Positions 53,740 through 64,000 of a DNA stretch of 64,000 bases are shown one piece after another (the first letter of the stretch is position 1; each line of letters begins with the position of its first letter). Below the pieces are notes generated by a model. It ran no database searches. It saw only the letters and a program-made list of their open reading frames with translations, and was not told the DNA's origin. The stretch is from positions 43,487 to 107,486 of the forward strand of contig JAPWDM010000101.1 of assembly GCA_035578155.1 (NCBI GenBank), given 5' to 3'. The translations under genes and the position numbers were made by a program. This DNA comes from Brachynemurus nebulosus. Lineage: Eukaryota; Arthropoda; Insecta; Neuroptera; Myrmeleontidae.

Positions 53740-54040
53740 TCGCAGGTGCTCAAGGGCAGGAGTGATTCTGAGAATAAACAACTGTTACCAGGGAGAAAGA
53801 TTGCTCCGAGCAGAAGCTAGTCACACAGAGCAAGAGTAAGAGTCTGAACAGGAATAGAGTCACTCATAGAGTCAATCATAAGGCCACTCATAGAGTCACT
53901 CTGAGCAGCGAAATAGAGTCATTCGGAGTAGGACAAAGAGCAACACCCAGCTCTGAGCAGAGAGGGGTGGGGGTGGTGGTGTTACTCTTTGAGCAAAGGG
54001 GGATATATATAAATACAGACACAATGAGTCTTTAGAACAA
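53740..54040 (+). promoter_or_regulatory. Promoter region with GAGTCACTC repeats and TATA box
   Basis: Short repeats of (A)TAGAGTCACTC(ATA) occur at 53865-53910. A TATATAAATA box lies at 54005-54014, about 105 bases before the first in-frame ATG of the following ORF. GAGCA-type words are also frequent. Confidence 0.45.
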
Positions 54041-54118
54041 AACAATTTGCCAAAGTTTAACAATTATAAAGAAACATCAAAATTAGCTGGACTTTTACAA
54101 ACAGCTCTAGATCTACTA

Positions 54119-54595
54119 ATGATCAAGGAACTAGCAAATGTTAATGAAGAAGATGAAGCAGGGGAAAAAAATGTAGAAGATGGAGAAAAAAATGAACAGA
54201 TTGAACGAAAACGATCTTTAACGCCTATTTCGATCGATGAACATGTAGAAGCTAAACGTATCAAGTTCGGTAACTTCTACAGTAAGCATTATGCTACAAG
54301 AAAATGTCCAAACATTTTAGTGGATGAATTAAAAAAATTAATGACTACCACCCAAATTGGAGAGGAAATGTTTGGAATAATTCACAATTTAATTAATGGA
54401 AGCAATATTAAACATACTAATTTTGCTTATTATATGGAAAATGAAAAACAACGTAATGAACTAATGCAGAACCTGAATAAATTGAAAGAGACAAATATTG
54501 ATCAAGAGATAATATTAATAATTCGTGAACTGGAAAATGCTGAAATTATTGAACCAGTGTTAAGCAAGATATTAAATGATTTTTTTTTTATTTAA
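54119..54595 (+). CDS. Unknown 158-aa protein with TATA promoter
   Basis: The frame is open from 54047 but the first ATG is 54119. The product is charged at the start (NVNEEDEAGEKNVEDGEKNE), has a basic patch that looks like a nuclear localisation signal (ERKRSLTPIS, EAKRIKFG), and a helical C-terminal half (ILVDELKKLMTTTQIGEEMF; IILIIRELENAEIIEPVL). No family is recognised. The intact frame, upstream TATA box and short leader suggest an expressed gene. It lies just beyond the 3' end of an oppositely oriented LINE. Confidence 0.45.
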   Translation: MIKELANVNEEDEAGEKNVEDGEKNEQIERKRSLTPISIDEHVEAKRIKFGNFYSKHYATRKCPNILVDELKKLMTTTQIGEEMFGIIHNLINGSNIKHTNFAYYMENEKQRNELMQNLNKLKETNIDQEIILIIRELENAEIIEPVLSKILNDFFFI

Positions 54596-54829
54596 ATTTA
54601 TTTTAAGTGGATACGCAACAGTTAATGGTCATATGCATCCACTGAAAATAATTGTAAGTTTTTAGTACGCTAATTAGCATAATTACATAGTAAAAATACA
54701 ATATTGTAAATAAGGTTCAATTACATAATTAGGATCACAAAAGGGTGTAGTCTATTAATAATATAGAATTATAGTAGATAAAAAAGTTGAGATTTTAGTA
54801 AAGATTCAATCAATTCTCTTAAAGTTTGT

Positions 54830-55780
54830 TCACTTTTTTATTACTTCACTAGTGTTCACGTTGAAAAAACTTTTATATTTAACACATTTGTTAAGAATAT
54901 GAAATACTGTTATGGGTTCCTGACAAGTACTGCATATAGGTTGCTGTTCCTTTTTAAAATAATAATCGTGTGTTAGTCTAGTGTGTTCTAATTGTAGCCT
55001 AGTTATTACAACCTCCTCGTTTCTAGTTAATTGAAATGGATAATTAGCTTGATTATTGACAATTTTAATATTTTTATTTTGAAATTTAAGTAGGCATTTG
55101 TTAAGCCACTCATTAATAATTATATTTTTATTTTTGTTATATAATTCGTAGTTATTTATGAAATCTATTTTAGTACAATTAGAACTGGATGCAGCCATAC
55201 GAGCCTCATTATCAGCAATTTCATTGCCGCGAAGTCCTACGTGACCAGGAACCCACATCAGCATAATGTTATTATTTTTATTTTCATGGTATTTACTAAT
55301 TTTTGATTGAATATCATTTGAGAGTTTATGTTTAGGTGGGTAACTGAGTAGCGATTTTAATGCGGATTGAGAATCATTACAAATAATGGCTTTAGAAGTA
55401 GACGTATTGATGATGTGATCGACGGCTATTTGAATAGCGAAAAGTTCAGCGGTGAAAATAGATGTTAATTCGTGTAGACTATATTTAATTATAATGTTGT
55501 CATTGTTGAAACAGGCTGCTCCGACCGAGTTGTTTTGTTTACTTGCATCAGTGTAATAAATTAGGTAATTTTGTTTTTCATACTCAGAAATTTGTTCGCA
55601 ATAGTGGGATTTTAAAATCAAGGGATGTACATCTTTTTTAATTTCATTAATATTTAATATTGATATTGAAATATTGTACCATGGTGGTATTTCTGAATAG
55701 GTATGTTTAATATACATTTGATTGTATTGAAAATATTTGGAGTCCAGAATAAAAATGGGTAGAGGCTTACATAGTTGTTT
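54830..55780 (-). pseudogene. LINE ORF2 C-terminus with RNase H
   Basis: After the junction the frame reads QLCKPLPIFILDSKYF, then an RNase H domain: IYYTDASKQNN (Asp), FTAELFAIQIA (Glu), ICNDSQSALKSL (Asp) and MWVPGHVGLRGNEIADNEA (His/Asp). A Cys-rich end follows (CSTCQEPITVFHILNKC). It continues the reverse transcriptase of 59728-60540, whose last residues before the insertion read MRKQLC. The first codons of the frame above 55780 belong to the inserted LINE. Confidence 0.88.
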
Positions 55781-55806
55781 GATGATGATGAAAAGTTCCA
55801 TATCCT

Positions 55807-56590
55807 CTAGAGAACGTTGGATACCACCTTCTTCCACAGTATTCTGTTTTTCACACTCCTCAGTATTTCAGTAAATTTGGATTTTGTCCATCTTGTGATA
55901 TTATCGACCCAGGACGTACGTTTTCTGCCTCTAGTTCGTTTTTTTTCTAACTTTCCTGTTAGTATCAGCGGTTGAACTTGAAACTTTTCAGAACGCATTA
56001 GGTGCCCGAAATATGAACATTGTCTTCTTTTAATAGTAGTTACCAGTGATCTTTCTTCCTGGATTATTCTTAACACTTTATCATTACTTATAAAATCATT
56101 CCATTTAATGTTCATCATTCGTCGAAAGCACCACATTTCAAATGCATTTAATTTATTGATTATTGCATCAGTTAATGTCCAGGTTTCACACGCGTAAAGT
56201 AACACAGACCATACATATGCTTTCAAGAACCGCACTCTTATTTTTTTGTTTAGTTTATTATTACACAACATTTTTTTCATGTCATAGAAAGCTGTTTTTG
56301 CTTGCCCTATTTTTGTTTTAACTTCTAATACCTGATTGTTACTGTCATTACAATTCACACCTAGATATTTATAAGTTTTGACTTGTTTAATACGCGTTAT
56401 ATTTTTAAAATTTATATTAAGGTCAACGTTTTTAGAACTTTTTGTAAACACCATCACTGCCGTTTTGTTTATGTTAAATTTTGAACCGGCACTTTCACTG
56501 TATTTAACAACATTGTTTATTATTTTTTGGAGAATTTCTTCAGAATTTGCGATGTTACGTTCTGTAGAACGTTTTGAGAATTTTAAAAAT
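55807..56590 (-). pseudogene. Nested LINE: reverse transcriptase C-terminal region
   Basis: From GSKFNINKTAVMVFTKSSKN through KTYKYLGVNCND, LLYACETWTLTDAIINKLNA, FEMWCFRRMMNIKW and RRQCSYFGHLMRS to RTRGRKRTSWVDNI. This is the usual end of a LINE ORF2 lacking RNase H. It is separated from the rest of its reverse transcriptase by about 1.4 kb. Confidence 0.85.
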
Positions 56591-56599
56591 TGTTAATTT

Positions 56600-58000
56600 C
56601 CTAAATTAATTTTATTGAACTTTTTGTTGCCTCTAACTGTATTTTTGCTGTACCTTTTTGTTGACACCAACTGTACTTTGGTATGTGTCAAATTCATTAA
56701 ATTTTTTTTTTGATTGGTAGAACTGTGGTAATGTAATTTTCGCGCTAAACTCGGCCTATATATATCAGTTGATCGGTTATGTTAATTCTCTTTTAATTTG
56801 GTTTTGACCACGACCGGGCTCCTATATAATACAGGAATTTTGTAACTAAATATGTGAAAATTGGTATAAACTTTTTGGAGATGGATATTGAGTGACAAGT
56901 ACCATAGTGGAAATTAGTATGTAAACTGGAAAGCACATGTGTTACTATTAAATGGACAAAATTCGGAATGAAATCAACTCGCTGTGGTTCAAATTTGGAG
57001 TTCTTGTGAATGGCGTCCGCATTTGAGTGACCACCACCACACGTCACCGTGCTATAGTCCAACCAATACCAATATTTACAGTGGAATTCATTAGCTAAGT
57101 AATTTTTTTGGCATGATTTATTTCCTTTTTTTTGCAAATTAATTGCATGGTGCTTTCTTTAATTAATAAATTAACTTTTACTTAGTGAATCTAAAGTGTA
57201 AAACAGTTGACTTTTCTGCAATTTAACTTTCTTGTAATGTGTAGTTTTCAATTAACGTAAAACAGTTGAATATCTATTAGTATTGACTTTTCTGTCACTC
57301 AAACCATTGTTAAATCTTTATAATGTTCTTTCATTTAATCGAAATTAAGCCTACCTACATGAGTTACATAACCTACCTAACCTAGTCATGAATTTTAAAT
57401 TATAACGTGCATGTATATTAGTCAGTAAATATTTCTATCTTGTTAAATTTCCCTATCTTTCTTACGTTCCTTTTTTGTAGTTTATTAAAATTATTGTATT
57501 TCGTAATTTTCTCTATATTTTCCTACGTTATGCTAATTTTCTTGTTCTTTATTTTATCTTGCTAAAATATATACTGACTAACTAACTTTTAGTATTATGT
57601 AATTTATTTCTAAACTAATTTGTTGCTATTTTATAATTACTTTGTTGCTACTTTACAATTTTCCTAAATTTTAATAATTTACATTGTAATTGTTATTTAA
57701 CCAAGGAATTGTTGTTAATTATTTATAGTTACAAATACTTTTATCACTTAATAATCTAATTTTTTGTACAAAACTTCATTTGGGAACAATCTGAAACTAA
57801 CCTTCACGACCCTGAAATTGTACCAAAAATTGTACAATTAAACAATTAAACAAAAAAAATATATGTAAGACTGAACTAACCAAAGCAAAAATAAATTTTA
57901 ATTCAAACTGAAAATTTCTATTATTTAAAATTTTCCTTTTAATTTTTTTCAGGCAATAAGAAACTTTCTTAATTCAAACATTAAAAATTTTATTTTAAAA
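56600..58000. other. Unassigned 1.4-kb segment interrupting the nested LINE
   Basis: It separates the YADD part of the reverse transcriptase (58016-58190) from its C-terminal part (below 56590). It is AT-rich, has no ORF that I can support, and shows no clear terminal inverted repeats. It could be another insertion whose ends I cannot see. Confidence 0.5.
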
Positions 58001-58015
58001 AAATTTATGTTATTT

Positions 58016-58760
58016 ACTTCGAATTCTCTAACAGCGATTAATACAGTGTCGTCAGCATAGCGTATGTTGTTTATTATTTCGCCATTTATTTTAACTCCTT
58101 CCATTAAATTTTCTAAAGCTCTTAGCATTATTTGTTCGCTATATAAATTGTATAACAGTGGTGACTATACACAGCCTTGACGAATTCCTTTTTTAATCGG
58201 TATCCACGGTGTTTTTCCTGACTACTTTAACTGCTGCTTCTTGGTTATAGTAAATATTTTTAATTATATTTATAAGTCTTTTGTCAACTCCCACACTATA
58301 CAAGTTTTCTATCATCAATTTATGTTTCAGACTGTCAAAAGGCTTTTGATAGTCTATAATACATACATAAATATCCTGGTCACTTTCGCGTGCTCTTTCT
58401 ATTAAAGTTTTTAGACTAAAGACTGCCTCTCGTGTGCCTATTCCAGGCTTGAAACCCATTTGATAATCACTGATGTTCTGTAATATTTTCCTCTGAATTC
58501 TGTTTAAAATCATTTTAAGGAATATTTTTGCAGTATGGCTAGTAACACTAATTACACGATAATCATCACACTCTTTTGAGGAACTTTTTTTCGGAATTGG
58601 ATAAAAAATAGATCTTACGAAGTCCTTGGGAAGACTACCGGTTTCATAGATTTTATTGAATAATTTCAAAAGTTCTGTTAAGTTTTCTTCATTTAGAGAC
58701 TTGATAAATTCTGCTGGTACTTTATCTTCTCCTACAGCTTTTCTATTTCCAACATATTTT
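58016..58760 (-). pseudogene. Nested LINE: reverse transcriptase core
   Basis: SIFYPIPKKSSSKECDDYRV, SVTSHTAKIFLKMILNRI, YQMGFKPGIGTREAVFSL and CIIDYQKPFDSLKH lead to a stop near 58193. The frame resumes as KKGIRQGC and NNIRYADDTVLIAVREFE, which carries the catalytic YADD. Confidence 0.88.
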
Positions 58761-58762
58761 AC

Positions 58763-59700
58763 TCACTGTTCGAGCTCACTCATTAATATCGGAAGTTCTT
58801 CATTTTCAACATTCAAGTTATTATGGGCTTCTTTTAATTCTTCTCTGTCGTCATTGTATAATTCTTTTATATATTCCGCCCATCTATGCTTTTCTTCCTC
58901 TTGGTTCTGTATTATTTTTTTACTTTTATTTACTATGTTCTGTAACTCCATCTTCTTTTTTTTGAGCTTCCCACAAACTTCTTTCACTTTTTGATGTAAT
59001 TTCCTATCTTGATGTAATTCTGCTAATTTTTCAATTTCATTACATTGCTCTTTCATCCAATTTTCTTTTGCATTCTTAATCTCTTTTTCAATTTCTTTTT
59101 GTATTCTTTTATACTCTGCTTCGTTTACGTTTTTATATTTTTTCCTTTCTAGCATTAACTTCAAAATATCTTCTGTCATCCAGTCTTGTTTTTTTCCTAA
59201 ATTGTGAATTTTTAGTACAGATTCTCCTGATTTTACTAGTGCATTTTTTATATTGTTCCACCAGTCTTCTATATTATCTTTTTTGCTTTTTGAGTCTTTA
59301 ATAATTTTTGAAACATTTTCATTGAACTTCTCTTTTGTTTCGTCTACCATTAGACTTTCTAATGTTTTATTGTTACTCATTATTTGTTTTTTAGTTATTT
59401 TGAATTTTATGTTAAAAGTTGCAACTAATAAATTATGATCTGATCCTATATCGGCCCCTGGTTTTGTTGTAACGTTATCGATATTATTTTTAAAACGGTT
59501 GTTGATAAGTATGTAATCTATCTGGTATCTTACCACTCTTTCTTTTGAATCTGCGGGAGATTTCCATGTGTATTATCTTCGAATTGGATGTTCGTACCAA
59601 GTGTTGGAAATTACGAATTTATTTTCTCTACAAAAATTTATCAGCTGTTCGCCTCTGAGATTTCTTTTTCCGACTCCAAATTTTCCGACGATTTTTTCTT
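58763..59700 (-). pseudogene. Nested LINE: endonuclease end and linker
   Basis: RRYTWKSPADS-type strand, QIDYILINNRF and GADIGSDHNLLVATF mark the APE endonuclease C-terminus, followed by a Lys/Glu-rich linker (YKRIQKEIEKEIKNAKENWM). A stop lies near 59575. Confidence 0.85.
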
Positions 59701-59727
59701 CCTTTCCTTGCCCACACATAGTTGTTT

Positions 59728-60540
59728 ACGCATTTGAAATAAACGAATATATTGAGGGCAAATAAAGTTGTTATAATTTGGATTTTCGGGACTAGTTAGG
59801 ACTCGGGATCTGTACTTAAATATTAGTATTTCCCGTCGATAGGATAATGGAAATTCACCAGTATAGTAACAGAGGCTCATAATAGGTGTTGTCCGATGGG
59901 CCCCACTTGCAATTCTTAAGCATAAGTTTTGTATTGGTTCTAATTTTTTAATTACATGTTGTTTACCAGAATTATAAATAGGCGATCCATAGTCGATTAA
60001 TGATCTGATTTTAGTTTTGTAGATTGTTTTTAAAATTTTGTAGTCAGCACCCCACTTGTAATTTTTTAAAATTTTCATTATATTAATAGCAGTAGGAGAT
60101 TTAGTTTTAATATTATCAATCTGTTTTTTCCAATTTAGTTTAGAATCAAAGATCATACCCAAATATCGAATTTCCTCGACAAATTGGAGATTTTTTCCAT
60201 AAAGTTGAAGTTCCGGGCAAGGTGTTTTCATTGTTTTTTTACTGAATCTAATGCATTTTGTTTTGTGGGGAGAAAATTGGAAACCATTTTTCAGACTCCA
60301 GTTTTCCAGTTTATCTACAGTGGATTGTAAATGTTTTCTATCACTAGTTTTAATGTATATTATAAGGTCATCAGCAAATAATGAAAATTGTACTGGGTGT
60401 GTTATAGTATTACTTATGCTATTAATAGCTATTAGAAAAAGAGTTGTACTAAGTGATGTGCCTTGTGGTACACCATTTTCTAACTGATGAAATTTCGATG
60501 TAGTGTTATTAGCTCGGACTTTGAATTTTCGATTAGACAT
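59728..60540 (-). pseudogene. I-clade LINE: reverse transcriptase, second half
   Basis: ENGVPQGTSLSTTLFLIAIN, then QFSLFADDLIIYIKT with the catalytic FADD, KTKCIRFSKK and IRYLGMIFDSKLNWKKQI. It is interrupted at the QLC codon by the nested LINE. Confidence 0.9.
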
Positions 60541-60600
60541 AAAATTATTAATAAATATGGGCTCTTAATGAGCTATTGATGGCTAATGGGTTATTAATAA
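60541..60600. repeat. Short insertion bounded by TTTATTAATAA repeats
   Basis: Between GHLFI and the downstream MSNRKF codons lies an insertion of about 46 bases, with the string TTTATTAATAA on both sides on the minus strand. It brings stops into the reverse transcriptase frame. Confidence 0.55.
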
Positions 60601-61625
60601 ATAAATAAATGCCCTCGGAGTCCTATTTGATAAAGGGTTTGCAAAATATTGTACCGCCACGTGGTGTCGAAAGCTTTCTGTATATCGAAGGTTATTGCGT
60701 AAAGTTGTTGTTTATTTGCAAATGCATTACATATTTCGGTATGTAGCAAGCAGAGGTTATCAAGTGTAGAGCAATTTTTTCTAAATCCATTTTGAGTTTT
60801 GGTGAAGAAATTCTTGCTTTCTAAAATCCAACTTAATCTTTCGTTTATGATTTTATCTAATATTTTGCTTAAACAGTTGGTCAGCGAAATAGGCCTGTAA
60901 TTACTGCATTGTAGTTTATTTCCTTGAGATTTAGGTATTGGTACAATAATAGCTTCCGTCCATGATTCAGGTAAATAATCCTCAATCCAAAATCTATTAA
61001 TAATTTTTAGAAGTTCTTGAAGATGTGTTTGATTAAGGTTTTGAATCATTTTTGGATGAATATGATCAGGATCACAAGAATTTCCCTTAAGTTTTGCTAA
61101 TGCTCTAAGTATTTCATTTTCAGTGATGGGTTGATTGTATGGTTCGTTGGAGTCAGTAGCGAAGTTTAGCTCAGTAGTCTCATTAATTGCTTTTATGGGA
61201 AGAAATTGTTCAGGATAATTTAAAGAACTTGAATTTTGTTCAAAATAGTTAGCCATAGCTTCCACTACCTCATATTTATCGTGAATAACTTTATTATTTT
61301 CAATTAATGCTGGAATAGGATTCATTTGTATTCGAGGTGAAATTATGTTAATTGATTTCCAAATGCTTGCTAAGGGTGTTTGTCTATTTAATGATGATAT
61401 AAATTGTTCCCAACACAGTTTTTTTGCCGAATTAATTAATCTTCTGACCGCCGCGCGCGATTTTTTATAATTTATTTTATTGTCTAAAGTTGGTTTTTTA
61501 CGAAGTACTCGCAACAATTTTTTCCTGGTTTTAATCGCTTGCTTTATATCATCACTCCACCAAGGAACCGATGGTCTTTTTAGCGTTGTCCCGGATAATG
61601 GTATAGCTATTTTACTAGCTTCCAT
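60594..61625 (-). pseudogene. I-clade LINE: linker and first half of reverse transcriptase
   Basis: VPWWSDDIKQAIKTRKKLLR (linker), IVPIPKSQGNKLQCSNYRPI, SLTNCLSKILDKIINERLSW, TQNGFRKNCSTLDNLCLL and TFDIQKAFDTTW (first catalytic Asp). Confidence 0.9.
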
Positions 61626-61733
61626 TATTTGCCTTTCGAGGTTATCAGCAATTTCTTTGAGAGGAAGGTTTAATAATTTGGTGAAATTTATAACACTATT
61701 ATATAGGTTCCAGTCGGCTTGTTCTATTTTCCA

Positions 61734-62452
61734 TCAAACATTTTCATTACAAGTTGTAGATTTTAAGGAAATTTGAATAGTGGTAGGGAAGGGGTCACTA
61801 GAACATTGATCAGGGTGGGTACTATGAGTGAGGCGATTTGCAATAGTTATTGTCACAACGGTTAAGTCGATAGTTGCTGTAATAAGTTCGTTATTTCTTA
61901 TTTGCAGGTATGTAGGTAATGTGTCATTTATTATGCAATAGTTAGGGTGGTTCCACACGGTGTCTTCTATTAGTCTCCCTAGATAATTACTCTGTGTTGG
62001 ATTATCACTACATAGGGAGTTTCTGGCATTCATGTCTCCAGTCAGAATAAATGGAGTAGGAAGCTGTCGCATTAAATAATTTATTTCCTCTGCTTTGGGT
62101 CTAAGTTGATGTACAAATTGCATATTGTAACTACTTCATTAGGATCTAGCGTTACTTGTATCGCTACTGCTTGAAAGTGGCAATTTATATTTAATTCAGT
62201 ATGGTATAATTCTTTTTTAACTAGTGTCAGAACGCCACCACACGCGATGTCACCGTCTAGGTAGTCCTGACGAACAACATTGTAGTTTTTAAGTTGTATA
62301 ATTTGATCGGGTCGTAAATGCGTTTCCTGAAGACAACAAATTAGTGGTTCATATTGACTTATTAAAATTTGTAATTCATTTAATTGTTTAAAATAGCCAT
62401 TCATATTCCATTGTAAAATATAATTGGCATGTTGATTTGATTCAGTTTTCAT
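61734..62452 (-). pseudogene. I-clade LINE: ORF2 start and endonuclease, frameshifted
   Basis: ORF2 starts with ATG at 62452, overlapping the end of ORF1 by 11 bases. NYILQWNMNGYFKQLNELQI, CCLQETHLRP and GGVLTLVKKE are in the first frame. FILTGDMNARNSL, IDLTVVTITIA and CSSDPFPTT are in the second; the shift is near 62100. The usual catalytic SDH triplet reads SDP, so the endonuclease is dead. Confidence 0.88.
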
Positions 62453-63767
62453 TACCAGATTGTGGACTATCAAGATCTTCACTTATTTCTTCTGAGATTG
62501 ATAGTGATTCGGCACCTTTGTTTCTCTGTAGAATAGTAATAATACGGGTAAATCTACCCTTCATTGATCTTATTTCTAGCTCGTTATATAGATTTCTTAG
62601 CATTTCAATCATTTCGCCGGGATCTATATTCATTGTCTTTATTAGTTCAGGAATTTGGTTAGATGGCGTACCTTTTGTTGATTTAATAAAATTCTTAAAT
62701 TCGTCAAAGCTAATTTTATACCTGTCCTTGTGAATGTCTAATACTTTTTTAATAGGTTGGAGTTGATCTTCAATTGATAGTGATGCTGGTTCTTTTTTCC
62801 TGGTTTTTCGATTTCGCACCTTAGCAGGTGCTTCCACAACAATGTGTGGTTGGCTACTTAGTGACGGTTCGTCAATGGCTTGTACTATTATATTGGTGAT
62901 GTTCTGAGTCGATTGAGTTATTGGACTTGATTCGGTTGTAGGGTTGGTTGTGGTTTTAAGGGTTTGCTCAACGGTACTAGAGTTAGATTGGGATGATTCA
63001 CTTAGAGGTCTTTCGGTTCGTCTTTTTCGGTCGTCGTTAACTGAGGAAGGATTAGTTGTAGGTTGTGGGTGAGTGATTGATTTATTTTTTTTATACTTAT
63101 CGGTGCGATGGCCTATAGTCAAACATACAGTACATCGGATGTCATCCCTTGATAAAAAGATACGGTGTGGATCGATTCCACGATTAATGATAATAGAATC
63201 AGGAATTTCAGTTGTATCGTCAATGGGTTTGATCGTTGCTTGTCGTCGAAAGCTAAAGATATGTCCAAATTCTTCGTCTTTAGAAAGAGTTTTTAGGAGA
63301 ATTATAGAAGAGACGATTTGTAGGTTGTACGTGAGAAATTCGTTTTTCAGTTGGTCGTTGGTAACACTAGGTGGGACATCAGAAATAGTAATTCGCCTTT
63401 CATTGGTAAGTAGTTTTCGTAGTGGAAGTTGATGGTTATTTACAATAATGTGATGGACGTCAGTAACTAGGTAGTTGGCAACCTCTTCTTCATTGAAATA
63501 AACACTAATACGGTTTCTTGAAATTCTAGAAGCAGCTACGATTGTATCTTTAGGAACTATTTTTGAAATTGCAACTAAATAGTCTCTTATTTCCGTTGAA
63601 TCGATAGTATCAATTATTATAGCATTTTCATCCGATGGAAAAATGTATTCTGGTTCAAGTGTTGCTGTAACTTGTGCATAAGTATGTTCGGTAGTTATTG
63701 TGTTATTCATTGTAGTGTTAAAGTTTGTATTTGTTTTGTTTGAAATGTCTCTGTACTCAGTAGGCAT
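62442..63767 (-). CDS. I-clade LINE ORF1 (Gag-like)
   Basis: An open 441-aa frame starts with ATG. The middle contains RRITISDVPPSVTNDQLKNE, an RRM-like Gag fold of this clade. It has a single zinc-knuckle-like block CTVCLTIGHRTDKY, in which the last cysteine is replaced by tyrosine. A Ser/Thr/Pro-rich segment and a basic RKTRKKEP patch follow. The frame is open although ORF2 is broken; the changed knuckle suggests some decay. Confidence 0.85.
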   Translation of the reverse strand: MPTEYRDISNKTNTNFNTTMNNTITTEHTYAQVTATLEPEYIFPSDENAIIIDTIDSTEIRDYLVAISKIVPKDTIVAASRISRNRISVYFNEEEVANYLVTDVHHIIVNNHQLPLRKLLTNERRITISDVPPSVTNDQLKNEFLTYNLQIVSSIILLKTLSKDEEFGHIFSFRRQATIKPIDDTTEIPDSIIINRGIDPHRIFLSRDDIRCTVCLTIGHRTDKYKKNKSITHPQPTTNPSSVNDDRKRRTERPLSESSQSNSSTVEQTLKTTTNPTTESSPITQSTQNITNIIVQAIDEPSLSSQPHIVVEAPAKVRNRKTRKKEPASLSIEDQLQPIKKVLDIHKDRYKISFDEFKNFIKSTKGTPSNQIPELIKTMNIDPGEMIEMLRNLYNELEIRSMKGRFTRIITILQRNKGAESLSISEEISEDLDSPQSGNEN

Positions 63768-63835
63768 TTCGTTGTTATTACTACTTATAGTGGTAATTAT
63801 ATTTGATAAAATTTAATGGACAACCCTCTCCGTAG

Positions 63836-64000
63836 AGTGAGTGCCGTTTGATATAATATTAGTTATTATATAAATGAAAGAAAAAAAAAATTATTTACGT
63901 AAGCTTCTCACCAATTGTTGACTATTATAAATTTATTATATCACTATATAACAATACACAACGTACGTTCAAGTCAACAGTAATTATAATACTGATTAAA
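63836..64000. other. Flanking sequence
   Basis: No feature seen; the 5' edge of the LINE is probably close to 63835. Confidence 0.3.

Larger units (their letters stand above)
55781..59715 (-). mobile_element. 5'-truncated CR1/RTE-like LINE nested in the I-clade LINE
   Basis: Flanked by the 12-bp direct repeat ACATAGTTGTTT (55769-55780 and 59716-59727). The 3' end on the minus strand is a short CATCATCATC tail, the microsatellite-type tail of this LINE group. The 5' end cuts into the endonuclease domain (IVGKFGVGKRNLRGEQLINF), so it is 5'-truncated, as expected of abortive target-primed reverse transcription. Confidence 0.9.
54650..63835 (-). mobile_element. I/Jockey-clade LINE, split by another LINE
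   Basis: The 5' part (63835-59716) holds ORF1, endonuclease and reverse transcriptase. The 3' part (55780-54650) holds RNase H. A second LINE lies between at 55781-59715 with ACATAGTTGTTT on both sides. Limits are approximate. Frameshifts and stops make it dead. Confidence 0.85.

Overview
This is an AT-rich, intron-bearing eukaryotic window made almost entirely of mobile DNA, most likely from an insect or other arthropod. The evidence is the mix of element families (Polinton/Maverick, Harbinger, Tc1/mariner, pogo/Tigger, R1-, I/Jockey- and CR1-like LINEs, a gypsy-like remnant, hAT-type MITEs), long (TA)n and (GT)n microsatellites, TATAAATA core promoters, and short introns with GTRAGT donors. 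No bacterial operon, CRISPR array or rRNA gene was seen. The species cannot be read from the sequence.

Left flank (1-6.6 kb): a 1.3 kb interspersed repeat that recurs at 27.3-28.6 kb, a broken Harbinger transposase, a 1.06 kb MITE with TA target duplications, and a candidate three-exon gene for a small secreted protein (4526-6173).

Centre (6644-25610): one complete Polinton/Maverick, delimited to the base by 6-bp target duplications (CTGGTA), AG...CT ends and about 288-bp terminal inverted repeats (TIRs). It landed inside a second Harbinger copy, whose two halves now lie 19 kb apart. A minus-strand morphogenesis block (major capsid, small basic core protein, minor capsid, adenain-like protease, PLA2-domain protein) faces a plus-strand block (packaging ATPase, conserved Polinton protein, membrane protein, integrase). 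A protein-primed type DNA polymerase B and an overlapping upstream ORF run on the minus strand, followed by accessory genes on the right. ATPase and integrase carry frameshifts, polymerase has an in-frame stop, and the minor capsid and protease frames lack an ATG. The copy is therefore a recent fossil, although several ORFs remain open. Features that a simple ORF search misses are a 55-aa basic core ORF, a 56-nt intron at the start of the polymerase gene, a small GC-rich gene assembled from three or four exons, and an 80-nt imperfect palindrome 13 nt from the left terminus.

Right half (25.6-64 kb): gypsy-like gag-protease debris; the second 1.3 kb repeat; an 18-kb interval bounded by inverted repeats and possible 8-bp direct repeats, holding a large foldback, nested MITEs, a small acidic ORF with a TATA box, a Tc1 element seated in a (TA)n tract, and an R1-clade LINE with both ORFs open and a tandem array of about 175-bp units upstream of ORF1. 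After that come a triple foldback repeat, an I/Jockey LINE fragment, a broken pogo/Tigger transposase, an unknown ORF with a TATA promoter, and a nested LINE pair: a 5'-truncated CR1/RTE-like LINE inserted in the C-terminal part of an I-clade LINE with a 12-bp target duplication.
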